A stretch of DNA of 64,000 nt, from NCBI GenBank assembly GCA_001692895.1, contig KV748271.1, positions 1 to 64,000 on the forward strand, in the 5' to 3' direction. Under the pieces are notes generated by a model. The model did no database searches, had not been told where the DNA came from, and worked only from the letters and a program-made list of their open reading frames with translations. The DNA comes from Cenococcum geophilum 1.58. Taxonomy: Eukaryota > Ascomycota > Dothideomycetes > Gloniales > Gloniaceae. Each line of letters begins with the position of its first letter. Position 1 is the first letter of the stretch. The position numbers and the translations under genes were made by a program. This document shows, in pieces, positions 22,501 to 33,350 of this stretch.

Positions 22501-25180
22501 GCGAATAAACCCTTTATTGAGGTGTTTGTTGATATACTTTTTAATAACTAGAAGTTCGTCTTTTAACATTAGGTAGGGTCTTTTATAGGGTGGCGTTTTT
22601 CCTTATTTAATATTAATGGCATAGTTATTAGGTCAATATGGGGGGAGTATATCTGCGCTCTTTTATAAGCATATGTTAATAAAGTTATAGTACCTTTTAG
22701 GGAGGAGCTTGCGGAGTTCCTCGTTGGTAAGTTCTTTTTTAAGCTTTATAAACTTCTTAAAGTCTAAAGGTAAAAGTCCGTAGAGTTCTACGGGGGCATT
22801 GTTTTCTAGGAGGTCGACTATATCTATCCTATTACTATAGAGGATATAGTCCTATTCTTTATTAAGCTTATATAGTTGTAATTAGGAGGCTGCGGTAACG
22901 GTCCAGCCTTTCCTATATGCTATGCGGTAAAAGGCCGCGGCACTTACGTGGTGGTAGTTAGTCGTAGGTAGGGTAATAAGGGGTTCCTTAGGTTAGTATC
23001 CTGGGGAGTAGATAAAGGCGGCTAGGCTATATCCTAGGCAGGTCTCTCTACAGTATTTAGAGTTAAAGGTTACTTCTCTCTTTTTCTAGTTAATGGCGGG
23101 GTTATATTATTCGAGCCAGTTTATTCTAAGGATAATAGGGTAGTTAGTAAGTGGTATAATATAGGCCCAGAGTTCTTCCTGGTGCCTATTTATGTCTAGG
23201 TAGAGTTATACTATGTAGGTAATCTTCTATACGGTATAACTACTGTCGGCGAGTTATAGGGCGCGGGCTTTAGTAAGGGGTAAGGTAGGTAGGTTATAAG
23301 TATACACAAATTAGGTATCTATAAATTTATTAGTAGCTCCGCAATTAATTATGGAACGGCTTTTATATTATTTTTTAGTAGTAGTTCCTATTACGGGTAA
23401 AACTATCTATTTCCGTCTATTTATCTTTACTAAGTTATCTATTAAGTAGGCTAATATATAGATCCCCTTATTGTTAGGGCGTTCTAACCTACGACTTAGG
23501 GCTAGGACTTGGCGTTTTCCGTTTCCGTATCCAACTCTACCGCTATTACTACGTCTTTGTCTTATACGGTAATAGCACATAGCAACGTATTTAGTGTTTG
23601 AGGTACTAAATTAGGTGTTAGGCGGCGGCTACTAAACCTAGCTATTAGGCAGTTTGGGCTATAGCTATAACAGCCTTCTTAATAATATCTATAGTAACAC
23701 TTTAGCTTCCGGAGTAGCTCGCGTTCTCCGTCTAGTAGCTTTTACGGAAAGGTTGGTATAAAAAGGTCGATATTAGGACTAGTAGTATTACTTAGGGTAG
23801 TAGACGTTGGTAGTTTAGTAGGTCCAGAGGGCTTCTATAGGGAGGTCTTTAGGCGGGGGTTTACAGTAGCAATCTAATTTAGTCGTCGTTTAATCTTCTA
23901 TATAGCTGCTACCATATTATAAATATTATTATAGTTGTGGCTGGCGGCTGCGTAACTAAGGCAATAAGTGACTTTTTTAAGGAGATCTTCCTAGTCTTTA
24001 GTATCGTCTCGGGTGAGGGCTCCGGTGTATTCCTGGAATTTAACATAGAACTTATTAAATAATTCGGTAGGGCTTATCTTTAGGGCACATAGTTTAGCTC
24101 GGTTAGTGGCTAGTAGGTTATAGTCACGGTATATTAGGTTAAGATTATTAAGGACTTTTTAGTGGGACTACCACTTCTAGGGGCTATTAGTCTCCCATTA
24201 GGCGAAGAGTCTGTTAAATAGTATACCCTTTATTCACCTAATAATATAGCTAATCTTAGTATCTTCCGTAGGAAAAAGGTAGGCGCTTTAAGTTAGTTTC
24301 TCGCGGATTTACATCTTCTAGTAGCTGTATTCTTTGCGGTCTCCCTAAAAAACTAGGGGATTAGGGTAACGTATATTAGACCCTATAGTGGCAGCTTAGG
24401 TTCGGTCGTTATAGCTTTTATTGTCGCTTTAGTAGGGGTTCCCGTTAGGTAAAGCTGCTCGGCGCTAACCCTCCGTTAAGTATTAAGTAGGTAAAGTTGC
24501 CGGGGGCATAGAGACTTAAGTGGCGTTATATGCAGTAGAGAGGTGTCTAGCGTTATTACAAATGTGCTTATTAAGCTAAGATTATAAGTATTTAATTATG
24601 CCTTCTCTTTTAGTAACCGTAGCAATAAGTGCGATCTCAGCCTTCTTTAACTGTTAGATATTACGTTCAGACACGCGAAGGTTATCTTCGGTTTCTTAAC
24701 GCGTGTTATTAGCGAGCGCCTCGCGAGCTTATAGGTCTTAGATAATATCGCGATCTTAGGCAGTACGCATCTCGGCTTATATAAGCTTTAAGTAGTAGTT
24801 CTGTAGAAGGCGGTAGTATTTATTAGGTTTTTATGCTACTATTTTTACGAACGTCTTAGCGTCTCGTATTTCAATTTTAATAGGTAGTAGCCCTTCCGCT
24901 TGCTTATCCGTAGTTATATAGTTAATAAAAGATAAAATATTATCGGTGTCTATCTCCTTAGGGGTTAAGGCTAGGGCTAATAAATTAAATTCTCCTGGGA
25001 TTAATTGGCGTCGTAGGTTAAGTGTAGGTATTAGATTATTCTTTAGGTTTGATATAGTAGCTAGTAAGGAATATTATCTTACTATTATAGGTTCCTTAGA
25101 AGTATAAAGTGAGGTAACTTGTAGGCACGCTGCTTCTAGCAGCGCCTATAGTATTATAAAGACGTAGAATTAGTCGTAGG
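19580..25180 (-). pseudogene. Gypsy-1 Gag-Pol polyprotein with chromodomain, RIP-degraded
   Basis: Read on the minus strand from right to left: Gag at about 25,000-23,700, protease at about 23,500-23,200, RT at about 22,700-21,950, RNase H at about 21,800-21,300, integrase at about 21,000-20,000 and chromodomain at about 19,830-19,610. In RT the frame reads YTKLDIIAAFNRLRIQEGDK, then FEYTIMPF, and the active site YLDDILIY is intact at 22,126-22,137. The chromodomain reads EWTVEQIINSKYFGKGRGRR then YTGFDIDQPEWQ, the Tf1/MAGGY-type chromatin-targeting module. RT and chromodomain codons share phase (22,137 to 19,776 is a multiple of three), so pol shows no net shift there. Stops are TAA or TAG at Gln and Trp positions. 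Confidence 0.88.
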
Positions 25181-25212
25181 CTAGGTATTAGTGGTAAAAA
25201 GGCGCAACGTAA

Positions 25213-25404
25213 TGTCACGGGACGGGGCAGTGGCTATAAGACGTATGTATTCGAGGAGTCTACAAGACGTTGCGCGATCGATCGTAAGGGTCGAGGGCGT
25301 AAGGAGGTAATATACCTACGCGTAGCTGACATAAGCTGTACGCGAGGTGTACGCAAGAGCACGGGGCTCTCCTATAGAGGCCCCTGCGGTGGGGTTCCGT
25401 GACA
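25213..25404 (-). repeat. 5' LTR of Gypsy-1 (192 bp)
   Basis: The LTR runs from TGTCACGGGACGGGG to GGTTCCGTGACA. It has intact terminal inverted repeats TGTCACGG/CCGTGACA and is followed by the target duplication CTTCT. The minus-strand sequence next to it (TTACGTTGCGCC) is the primer-binding region. Confidence 0.95.
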
Positions 25405-26005
25405 CTTCTAGAGCGCGGACGAAGTCTCTATTATAAAGATTGTTAATCTAAAGCACTTAGCCGCAGTTATTAAAGAGGGTTATAGATTTACCTGTTAGTG
25501 CCTTTAAATATGCCTAGGGTAATTCTTAATAAGAGATTAATAGTTTGCGGGAAATGGCTTTCTAGGGGAGTATATATTCTCTATCTTTTATAATACTATT
25601 AGTGACGCTTATACTTATTTAAAAGACTTTTAATTTATATAGCGCTCTACCTAATGTTTTAGATAAACTTCGCCTAGGCCGAATCGTTTATTTCTGAACG
25701 CTGGCTAAAAGATCCTCAATACGTGTCTGACGATAAAGCCGCATTCTAGCCGTTCTCGTCTAGCCTAAGAAATTGTATTAGGAAGAGGTAAAGCCCCGCT
25801 ATAATATATAGATGGGTAGTAGCTAATACTTTGGAATATAGTCTTGCGTATGCTGAAATGCGCCTTGTTTTTGCGAAACTGCTCTAGAATTTTAATTTTA
25901 AACTCCAACTAGAAGCGAAAAATGGTTCCCTTGTTATCTGGAACAGCCCAGCTCTGTATATAAGGCTATACACTATAAATATGGTAAGAAAATTATTATA
26001 GGACC
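25405..26005 (+). pseudogene. Cytochrome P450, 3' segment with heme-binding loop
   Basis: This continues the P450 from 19,060 across Gypsy-1. Removing one CTTCT copy lets the frame read through the junction as GSF-stop-SADEVSIIKIVNLKHLAAV. The ExxR motif of the K helix is present as KEGYR near 25,465. FISERWLKDPQYVSDDKAAF (family FxPERW) begins near 25,690. The heme-binding loop at 25,752-25,795 reads PFSSSLRNCIRKR, where the family has PFSSGPRNCIGKR. The axial Cys is kept, but both Gly have become Ser or Arg by G to A changes. LAYAEMRLVFAKLL follows, the usual L helix, and the C terminus is near 26,000. Confidence 0.9.
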
Positions 26006-27889
26006 CGGTTTTTAGGAATAATATAATTACCTTAGCTGATGGTATTTGCTATAAACCTACGGTATAAAGCGTCTAGGAAGATTAACCAAGACATTTATAC
26101 TATAGTTCTTAGGGAGCTATATGCAACTAATGGATTTTTATACTAGGCTCTATATATAGCTTCTTAAAGCTTTAGTAGAATTGCTTATCTAGGTTAGAAA
26201 TTAGTCAGCCTAGTTAGATAGCTTATATAATTAATGAACTTCGAATAAATATAGTGTAAATACTAAAAAACCAGGGCTTGTACCTATCTATTATAACGTT
26301 AAAATGGGCCCTTAGGTTATAGATAAGGACTAACTAATTAGATTAGCTAAATTTGGCGCCCGTACTTAAAAATATAATAGTCCTAATTATTAATATAGAG
26401 AGGTCGAATTTGGGTAATAGCTAAGACTTAAGAGGAGCTGTTTTCGTAGTCTTATTTAGGGGGGCGTTATATTAAGTCTTCTAAATAAGGTCTGGATTAA
26501 TTTAAACGCGATTAAAAGGTATAGTGGTGGTATAATTAATAATTGAATTCTACATAGATACACGCGTTGATTTAAAACGGTGCTCCTATATAGACCACTT
26601 ACTTTAAGGGAGGGATAAAAATGTTCGATTTGCTTTAACGCCCCTTAGCTTACGCCGAACTTCGTCCGCTTAGATTTTAGTGATTTGCCTTTAGAATGCA
26701 AGGTTAAGGCTTCTCAATAACACATTTTTAGAAGACCATTTAATTGACTTCTATTTGAGCTTCTTGTACTTATATAGCTTAGATATAGGCTAGTCAAAGC
26801 CCTACTAGATAGAATGGATATCTAGAGTTAGTCTGTATACTTTGCCGTACTACGCCTTAACTTATTACTGTAGTTTAATAGTAGGCTACGCGATACCTAT
26901 AAGTGTTATATTATAGTTGGTTTTTAAGCACTTAACCTACGCGGATGGAAAAGTAGCGCTATAAACAGCATTGGAATTGAAACAGCTTAAAATAATAAGT
27001 AAGTTAGAGGGACATAAATATAGAAAATATTATTTAAAATTGGTGCGGTTACTTAACTGGTGCTAATTCCTAGAGTATAATAATGCCAAAATATAAACAC
27101 TATAATAATAGCTTAATAATTCTGCTAATTTAAAGTGAGGTAGTATTTGATATTTATTAATATTAAGAATGCGGGAAATATTTAATCTAGAGAGTATAGG
27201 TATCTAGACTAAAAGTTATATAATAGTAATTTTGATATATAGTTTCTTAATGAGATTAAGGTAACGTTTCTGAATTTTAATATATACGCTAGCGTGGGGC
27301 GCTATGGCAATTAATAGGAGAGCTTTAATTAATTATAGGAATATCCACAATAATTAAAAGTCCTTATGTACGCGTGGTAAGCTAGTCGCCCTTTTCAATT
27401 ACCCTAGAATTGATACTGTAATAATTTATAAGGTAGAAAGTGCTAAGCACACGGCCTAGAAAGACAGTAGTAGCTAATATAGTTTTAGGATTTATTTATT
27501 AGAGGTAAGGTAGAGTATTATAGGGGTTGACGCTTACTTTCTTAAAATGTATTAGCCGGAATTTGAGGTCATATATTATCCTAATTGGCGCTGCTAATAG
27601 GACCGGTTCTTTTAGTGCCTAGTTAGGGTCAATAAAATAAAAGGCGTAAGGTCGGAGCGCTATACTTTATAATGCTATAAGCCTAATTAAAAAAAGGTCG
27701 GAGTATTAAAAGCGTAGCGATAGCGATAGAGAGCTATCCCTGGGTATAGAGAGCGTAATTAGTGTAGGTTGCTGTATTGGGGATAGAGATAAGTAGCTAT
27801 AGTATATATAAACAGCGTCCAGTCGTTTAGCCGTCTCGATTCTACGTACTTGGTTTTAATCCTCCTATAAGCTATAAAAATTTTGGTAA
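26006..27889. other. Unassigned degraded DNA between P450 and histidine kinase
   Basis: I could not assign any domain on either strand. The region has TA-rich and CpG-retaining patches (for example 26,560-26,720). It may be plain intergenic DNA between two convergent genes or a third lost gene. Confidence 0.35.
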
Positions 27890-30219
27890 AAGTTCTAGAA
27901 TATAAAATAGCTTTATTACTACCTGGTGCTGCTTTATCTTAGCTTGCTGTTATATTAAAGCGGTATATATAAAACTATCTAAAGGAAATTTAGAAAAGCT
28001 AATATAGGTAGAGGGAATGTTATAACTTACTGTTCCTTAATTAAGTGTAGTGGCGATCTGCTCGCTCTTAGTATTTGTAGTAATGGTAATGATAGAGATA
28101 TAACCTAGTAATTGCCCTTTACGCTACATTTCCCAAATGCGCTGTATATAAGTAAGCCTGTTTATAAAAGGCATTTTAAGGTCTATAAGGATAATTAAGA
28201 GAGGTTTAGATCCTAAACTAGCTAGGTTTTTATAGTAAAGGGGCAGGACAAATAAGAGCTTAATGCTATATTAACTTAGCTAGTATCCGTAGTAGAAGGC
28301 GCATTATCGCGGACTGGTTCTGCGGAAAAGGTAGTTATCCTATTTGCTAGAGTTGCTACGCCATTACTTTCTAATTGATTAGGTTGTCTTTAATAAGCAG
28401 AATATATAAGATATGAAATAGGGCTTTTAGATCTGCGCTAAGCTTAGCTAGTCTGTCCTTTATAGGAAATCTAAAAAGAACTAAGTCTATTAGTATAATA
28501 TCTAAAGAGCCTCGCCTTAAATTGCTCGAAGCTGTACCGTCTAGTACTATTATAGTTAGATCGGGTTTATTTGTAAATTTAGAAGGGTATTAGCGGCCTT
28601 TAATATAGAAGGTGGAGGTGCTGCCTTAGGATGCTACTAAATAAACTCTAATCTAGCCTCCCTATAGCTCCGTAAGTTCCCTTAGTATAAATAGGCCAAG
28701 ACTAGAACCTCTATATTGGGCGTACGTCTTAGGCGATACTTAAGAAAAGTAAAGAAAGAGCAGCGTTATCTCTTTAGTAGTAAGGCTTTATTCAGTATCG
28801 CTTATATTAAATTGTAGGAAGACCTCTTTCCCGCTTCCTATTTTCTAGAAGGTTATTTAGTATAAGATTCTCAGCGACGGATATATAATATTTGCCGGGT
28901 CTAGATGATGGTTGTTTAAGTAATACGCCAAGTAAAATAGTTATATAGCGCTTACGTAAATCTCTTATAAATTTAATGGTATTTATAAGAAGATTAATAA
29001 GGACTTAGAGAAGGCGTGCTAGACTAAGGAGGATATAGTCGATCGCACTGCTATAATAAGATTAATAGATAGAAAACGAAGCTTTAATTCTAGCGTCGCG
29101 GAGATAGTGCCTTATACACCTGTAGAGCATTTTTAATAAGTGCAACTAGTTAAACTGGGTAAGGGGGGATTAATAAGAGGTTTGAATTTAACTTGGAAAA
29201 AGTAAGAATGTTATTAACAATCCTTTTCTAATACTGAGAGTAAAGGACTATGGTTTATGCAGCATTAACAACTACAGCTTAGGTATAATCTAAGATAGAT
29301 AATTGGTTTAAAAGAGTAATACTCCTAATTTAATCAGCGTCAAAAGCGGTGTGCTAGTAATTGCTTTATCCTTTTATAATGCGTTATATCTACTAAAAAG
29401 CTAGTAATCTTTAGTATATTCCTATGCTTATTGACCTTAGACGTTGCATTTGAGAGAACCTAGCGCCATTTATTAGTCTCTCTATTATTCCTCAGGCCTA
29501 GTAATATATTATATATACGAAATTTAAGCCTTAGACTGGCCCTTTAAGTAGACAGCGAGGGTCCTTATAAACCCTTAGCTGGTCATCTAGGTGTAATAGT
29601 GTCTTCTACCTATAAGGCTGTTCGCTGTCCGTAATAATTCCGCTTAGATAGCTATAGGCATAATTTTTCCGGAGGGGTTTATTTGGCGGGAAAATAGCTA
29701 TACTAATAGGAGCCATTTTGGCAAGATTAGTAAAGGTACGTTCTTACTTCTCTACATTCTTCGTTCTGCGCTTTAGCTTACTCTATTCTTTAGACACAGC
29801 TGCCTTTATAGTGTAGTCGACTAGGAGCTTAATAAAATTTTATAGTCTTTATTATATGGTCTTTATGGGTTTATTCCTAGAAGTAGAAATTTAACTGTAC
29901 TAGGGCCGTCTGACTAAATGATAGAGAAGAGCAGCATTATAAACGCTGCTTAGATTATAACCTAAAATCCGAATTACTAAGGATTTTAGAGGGATCTATT
30001 ATTGATCTATAGTATAACTAGATCCCCTATAGCCTATAATCTCTTAAAGCAGGTATATAAGCCCTTAGGTTCTTTTAGTATTACCATTTTAGGTATAGCC
30101 AGAGGTTAATTAGCTTTAATTCTAGCGATACTTTCTAAATTAATACAGCCTATAGTCGTTAATTTGTCTAGAGTTTTAGGTTTAGCGTTATTTATAACTA
30201 AATGTAAAAGTATAAAGGG
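27890..30219 (-). pseudogene. Hybrid histidine kinase, C-terminal part (HisKA, HATPase, receiver)
   Basis: Minus-strand translation gives a fungal hybrid sensor kinase: a membrane-free phosphorelay sensor that autophosphorylates on His and passes the phosphate to its own receiver Asp. From N to C: QKRIVNNILTFSKLNSNLLL of the dimerisation domain near 29,190-29,255; N box LINLLINTIKFI near 28,955-29,005; the segment YRGSSLGLFILRELTEL with G box near 28,670-28,725; GSTSTFYIKGR near 28,600; the receiver opening LLIKDNLIN (family VVEDNLVNQKV) near 28,380-28,415; the phospho-acceptor segment LIILIDLKMPF near 28,165-28,205, Asp kept; and TNTKSEQIATT near 28,080. Most breaks are TAA or TAG. The gene continues beyond the half-LINE at 32,331. 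Confidence 0.87.
30206..30219. repeat. Target-site duplication of half-LINE copy 2 (left)
   Basis: AAAAGTATAAAGGG occurs here and again at 32,317-32,330 directly after the A-tail. The first A residues overlap the tail, so the true length is 10-14 bp. This length is typical of target-primed reverse transcription. Confidence 0.85.
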
Positions 30220-32320
30220 ACACTTCACCGCACATGCAACCTTACCAAAAGGTAGCGCCACACTCCAAAACTTACGCATACCCATCTTACCATCAAAAAC
30301 AATCNATTTTCGAACTTTTAAGACTTAATTCCTACTGCCTAGCGAGCTAGAGGTGGATTTATTTGTCGTTTTACCCCCTTTCCCCCAACAGAAAATTCTT
30401 CTTAGGGTGGTCCTAGCTTATAAGCGAGGCACGGATAGGAACACCAAAATTAAATACTAAAACCACGAAATATAGAGGCTAGGTTTTCTACTACCTTTTA
30501 GCCTAATCTCCCTAGAAATCTTCTAGTAGGATTAGTAAGGAGAAAGGGTATAAAGATAGTAAAAACTAGGAAATCCCCCTATAAGATACAAAATGCTAAG
30601 GCCTAAGAGGTCTAAAAAAAAACCTCCTATAGAAATAAGTGATGAAGATTCTACATCTACTTTTTCTTCCCCTTCTCCTTCTCCTAGCCTATTTAGGACA
30701 GGAGAAAAAAGAGGACATCCTTAGTCTTCTCCTAAAAAAGAAAACCAAAAACCTGCAAAAAAGATAACAAAACCAACTACTACGGATAGTATGGCTAATA
30801 CAGGTCCCTTTTCCTTTTCTCTAGAATAATATCTAAGCTTCGCTCTAGAAAGCCTAACCCAGGCCTGTATAGGGCTAGAATAAGAAAAAGAAAAAGAAGA
30901 AATAAAAGAACAAGTTAAACAGCTAGTGTACTATACACGAAGTATCCTATTAGGAGAAAACCCCTTTACACAAAAAGAAGAAGAAGAAGAAGAAAAAGAG
31001 AACGTAAACAATATCTTAAAAGGACTAGTAGAAGAAATAAGAGCTCTCCGTAAGGAGGTAGCCCCTATTAAAGAAACTTATGCAGAAAGACTAAAGAAGG
31101 ACCTCCCTTCTTNNTCCTCCTNCCTACCCTCCTNATCACTACCATCTCCTACCACTTCTACTAGAAGTAAGAAAAAGNAGCTANAAGAAAGGAAGCTAGT
31201 CCTAGTTACAGACGAAAAGGACCAACCCCTAGATACCTTCTCTATACGAAACAAAGTCAATCAACTATTTNCATNAAAATTGCAAGTAAAAAAGCCAGTT
31301 TTAGCATCGATAGCTANAACAAAAGGAAAACAAAATATTCTCCTTACAACTACAGAAGAGTATAATGCAGATTTCTTAGTTAAATATAAGGATATCTGGC
31401 ATAACTGCTTTACCTTTTAAAGAGAACAAAAACTAGAACCATGGGTTCAAATTATAGCCCACGGGGTTCCTACCCTACCTTTTCTAGGAGAAGGAGGCTC
31501 TAAGCTCCTAAAGGAAGAAATTGAGACCTTTAATCCTATAAGGATACAAGGACTACCTAGATGGATCTTATCTAGTGAAAAAAGACACAATCTATAGACC
31601 AGATTTGGCTCTATAGTTTTTACTATAGAGAACGAAGAAAAAAGACAAGAAATCCTTAAGCAAAAAGAGATATCAATTGCAGGTACAGCTACTAAGGTAG
31701 TAAAATACCTCGAAGTCTCTCCTACTACGCAGTGTACGAGCTGCCAAAAATTTGGCCATATAGGAGACAGGTGCTCTACTAGGGCCTGCAGATACTGTGC
31801 AGCTGCACATTTATCTAAAGACCATTCCTGTTCTACCTGTATAATAACAGGTAAGCCTTGCCAGCATACCACCCCTCTTTGCATTAATTGTAAAGAAAAA
31901 CACTTTGCTAATAGTAAAGACTGCGAGACTCTTAAAGCAGCTAAACTAGTACGTGAAGAAGATTCTATGGAAGAATAAAATAGATAGGATTCTAGAAGGA
32001 GGCAACTCCTACTAGGCTCTTAAAAAGATATTAGAGAGCAAAAGGACAGAAATAAATTGCAAAAGGACAGGGATAGGTGTTAGGATTTTCTATAGTTTTT
32101 CCTACCGTTTTCTTATTCCCTAGTAGTTGCAGCACCTTAGTGTTTTATTAAGGAGCTATATACCCTTAGGGGTTTATAAACTACTAGGACATAGCTACTA
32201 GTACATATTAAGCTGCCTAGAAAGGATTCATGTATATAGAACTATAGCGCCATAGCCTAGAGGCTGCATGCGCAGTATTGTACGTAGTATAATACAACGG
32301 ATAAAAAAAAAAAAAAAAAA
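30220..32320 (+). mobile_element. Half-LINE copy 2 (Tad-like, ORF1 only) inserted in the kinase gene
   Basis: This is a 2.1-kb non-LTR element with a 5' leader (30,220-30,592), ORF1 (30,593-31,978), a short 3' region and an 18-nt A-run ending at 32,320, bounded by a 10-14 bp target duplication. No endonuclease, reverse transcriptase or RNase H frame follows ORF1; only about 340 bp separate the ORF1 stop from the tail. Copy 3 (53,694-55,829) has the same architecture and the same 3' region, so the deletion is a property of the family, not of one copy. It would need the enzyme of a full-length relative. About a dozen N bases lie within this copy (30,305; 31,113-31,316), a sign of unresolved repeat assembly. 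Confidence 0.9.
30593..31978 (+). pseudogene. LINE ORF1 (Gag-like protein with three zinc knuckles)
   Basis: This is a single frame of 462 codons including the stop, from ATG 30,593 (MLRPKRSKKKPP) to TAA 31,976-31,978, with only a handful of internal TAG or TAA codons (for example near 30,734, 30,829, 30,880 and 31,418). The N-terminal third is Ser/Pro/Lys-rich. A Glu-rich, coiled-coil-like segment follows (EEEEEEKENVNNILKGLVEE, residues about 125-150). The C terminus has three CCHC-type knuckles: CTSCQKFGHIGDRC, CRYCAAAHLSKDHSC and CINCKEKHFANSKDC (about 31,734-31,924). Tad1-clade ORF1 proteins bind element RNA in the same way. The family is normally followed by an EN-RT-RNase H ORF2, absent here. 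It is the best-preserved protein of the window. Confidence 0.9.
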
Positions 32321-33350
32321 GTATAAAGGGGAAATCCTGCTGGTTTAATTCGAGTATATTAACTACGTAGTTCTAGAACTTGGTGAGATTTTAAGCTATA
32401 TCTATTTTCTTAACCATGTTTAAAGTTTCTAGCTTCCTTTGGCTAATACCCGTTAAGTTATCTCTATAGGCTCTTTAAGCACGCTAACCGCGGAGCTATC
32501 TTTGGCCAATATTGGGAGCAAAGTATAAGACTAGTAGGTTTCTTTTGGATGGAGTCTATTGCGCAATATTAGGAGCTAATAGTCCCTAATAGTTGCTTTT
32601 CCCGTCTTAATTATGCTTTTTGTATTACGATATAATTGTTCCCATTCTATAGCAAAACCAATAGCTCTAGGTAGACCAAATATGCCTAAATGCTTCTCTC
32701 CTATAAGTGCTGTGTATGGTCTATTGTAAATAATTATAAATTCTAAGCCTTAAAGAACTCTCGGAGTCGGGCAGTTTATTATTATAAATATATAAGAACA
32801 GAGTTTATCTCCCTAGTTTCCTATAAGCCCTAAAGCGGTTTGTAACTAATTAAAACTTTAAAAGAATCTAATATAACTAGAAAGGTCTAAAATAGCATAT
32901 CCTATCCAGTCTAGTAAAGGGTATACTACTTCCTCTCCCAGTTTTATACGCGACTCTAGTAATAGGAGGTATATAGGAGCATTCTGCTTATATAATTTAT
33001 TATTATATACTTATAAGGATAATACGGGCTAATCTGTGGAAAGTTATTAGGCTTCTATAGTCGCGTTACGCTGCAGCTACTTAAAATAGTATTATTTAAA
33101 AAAGCTAAGGGTGCATAGATTATGGTAAGGAAGCCCCTATCCTTACCAGAGTATTATCCTAGTCTATTTTACCAAGCTTTAGAGCCACGTAAAGACTAAG
33201 TAGATAGATTAGTGGCCTACTCTAAAAGAGTATCTTATTCCATAACCTAATAACTAAATACTGCATTGTTGTATACTAAAGGAAGCCTAGTGACCTTTAA
33301 GGCGTTAATATATTTAATAGCAACAGTCAGTCTTTTATTATAGTTAAGGT
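32321..33350 (-). pseudogene. Hybrid histidine kinase, N-terminal part (PAS-like sensor region)
   Basis: After the half-LINE the minus strand continues the kinase. Readable segments are SPSSRTT near 32,370, a tract corresponding to the family's 'EETYxSxTxLPI' (TY-stop-SYTLLPI near 32,540), TGKATIRDYQ-like near 32,600, and IYNRPYTALIGEKHLGIFGLP, in part as a stop-broken frame, near 32,670-32,740. Upstream LLDWIGYAILDL is seen near 32,910. This is the N-terminal PAS-type module that precedes HisKA in several fungal HHK groups (family LYNDAYxxLIGxKHPxxLGxP). The start is not identifiable, and 33,350 is an estimate. Gene order and register agree with a simple half-LINE insertion at the AAAAGTATAAAGGG site. 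Confidence 0.72.

Larger units (their letters stand above)
19056..25409 (-). mobile_element. Gypsy-1, full-length Ty3/Gypsy chromovirus inserted in the P450
   Basis: This is a complete element, 19,061-25,404 (6,344 bp), flanked by the perfect 5-bp duplication CTTCT (19,056-19,060 and 25,405-25,409). The two 192-bp LTRs begin TGTCACGG and end CCGTAACA or CCGTGACA. The polypurine tract lies just inside the left LTR (complement of CTACCCCCCCTCC), so the coding strand is minus. Pol domains follow in Gypsy order with a C-terminal chromodomain. LTR differences are few (about six, all transitions) against ten in Copia-1, so this element looks younger or less mutated. Confidence 0.95.

Noticed and set aside
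31447-31884. 145-codon open frame on the minus strand
   Set aside because: It is antisense to the zinc-knuckle part of LINE ORF1, which is the recognisable coding strand. The similar frame at 54,274-54,552 is the antisense of copy 3.
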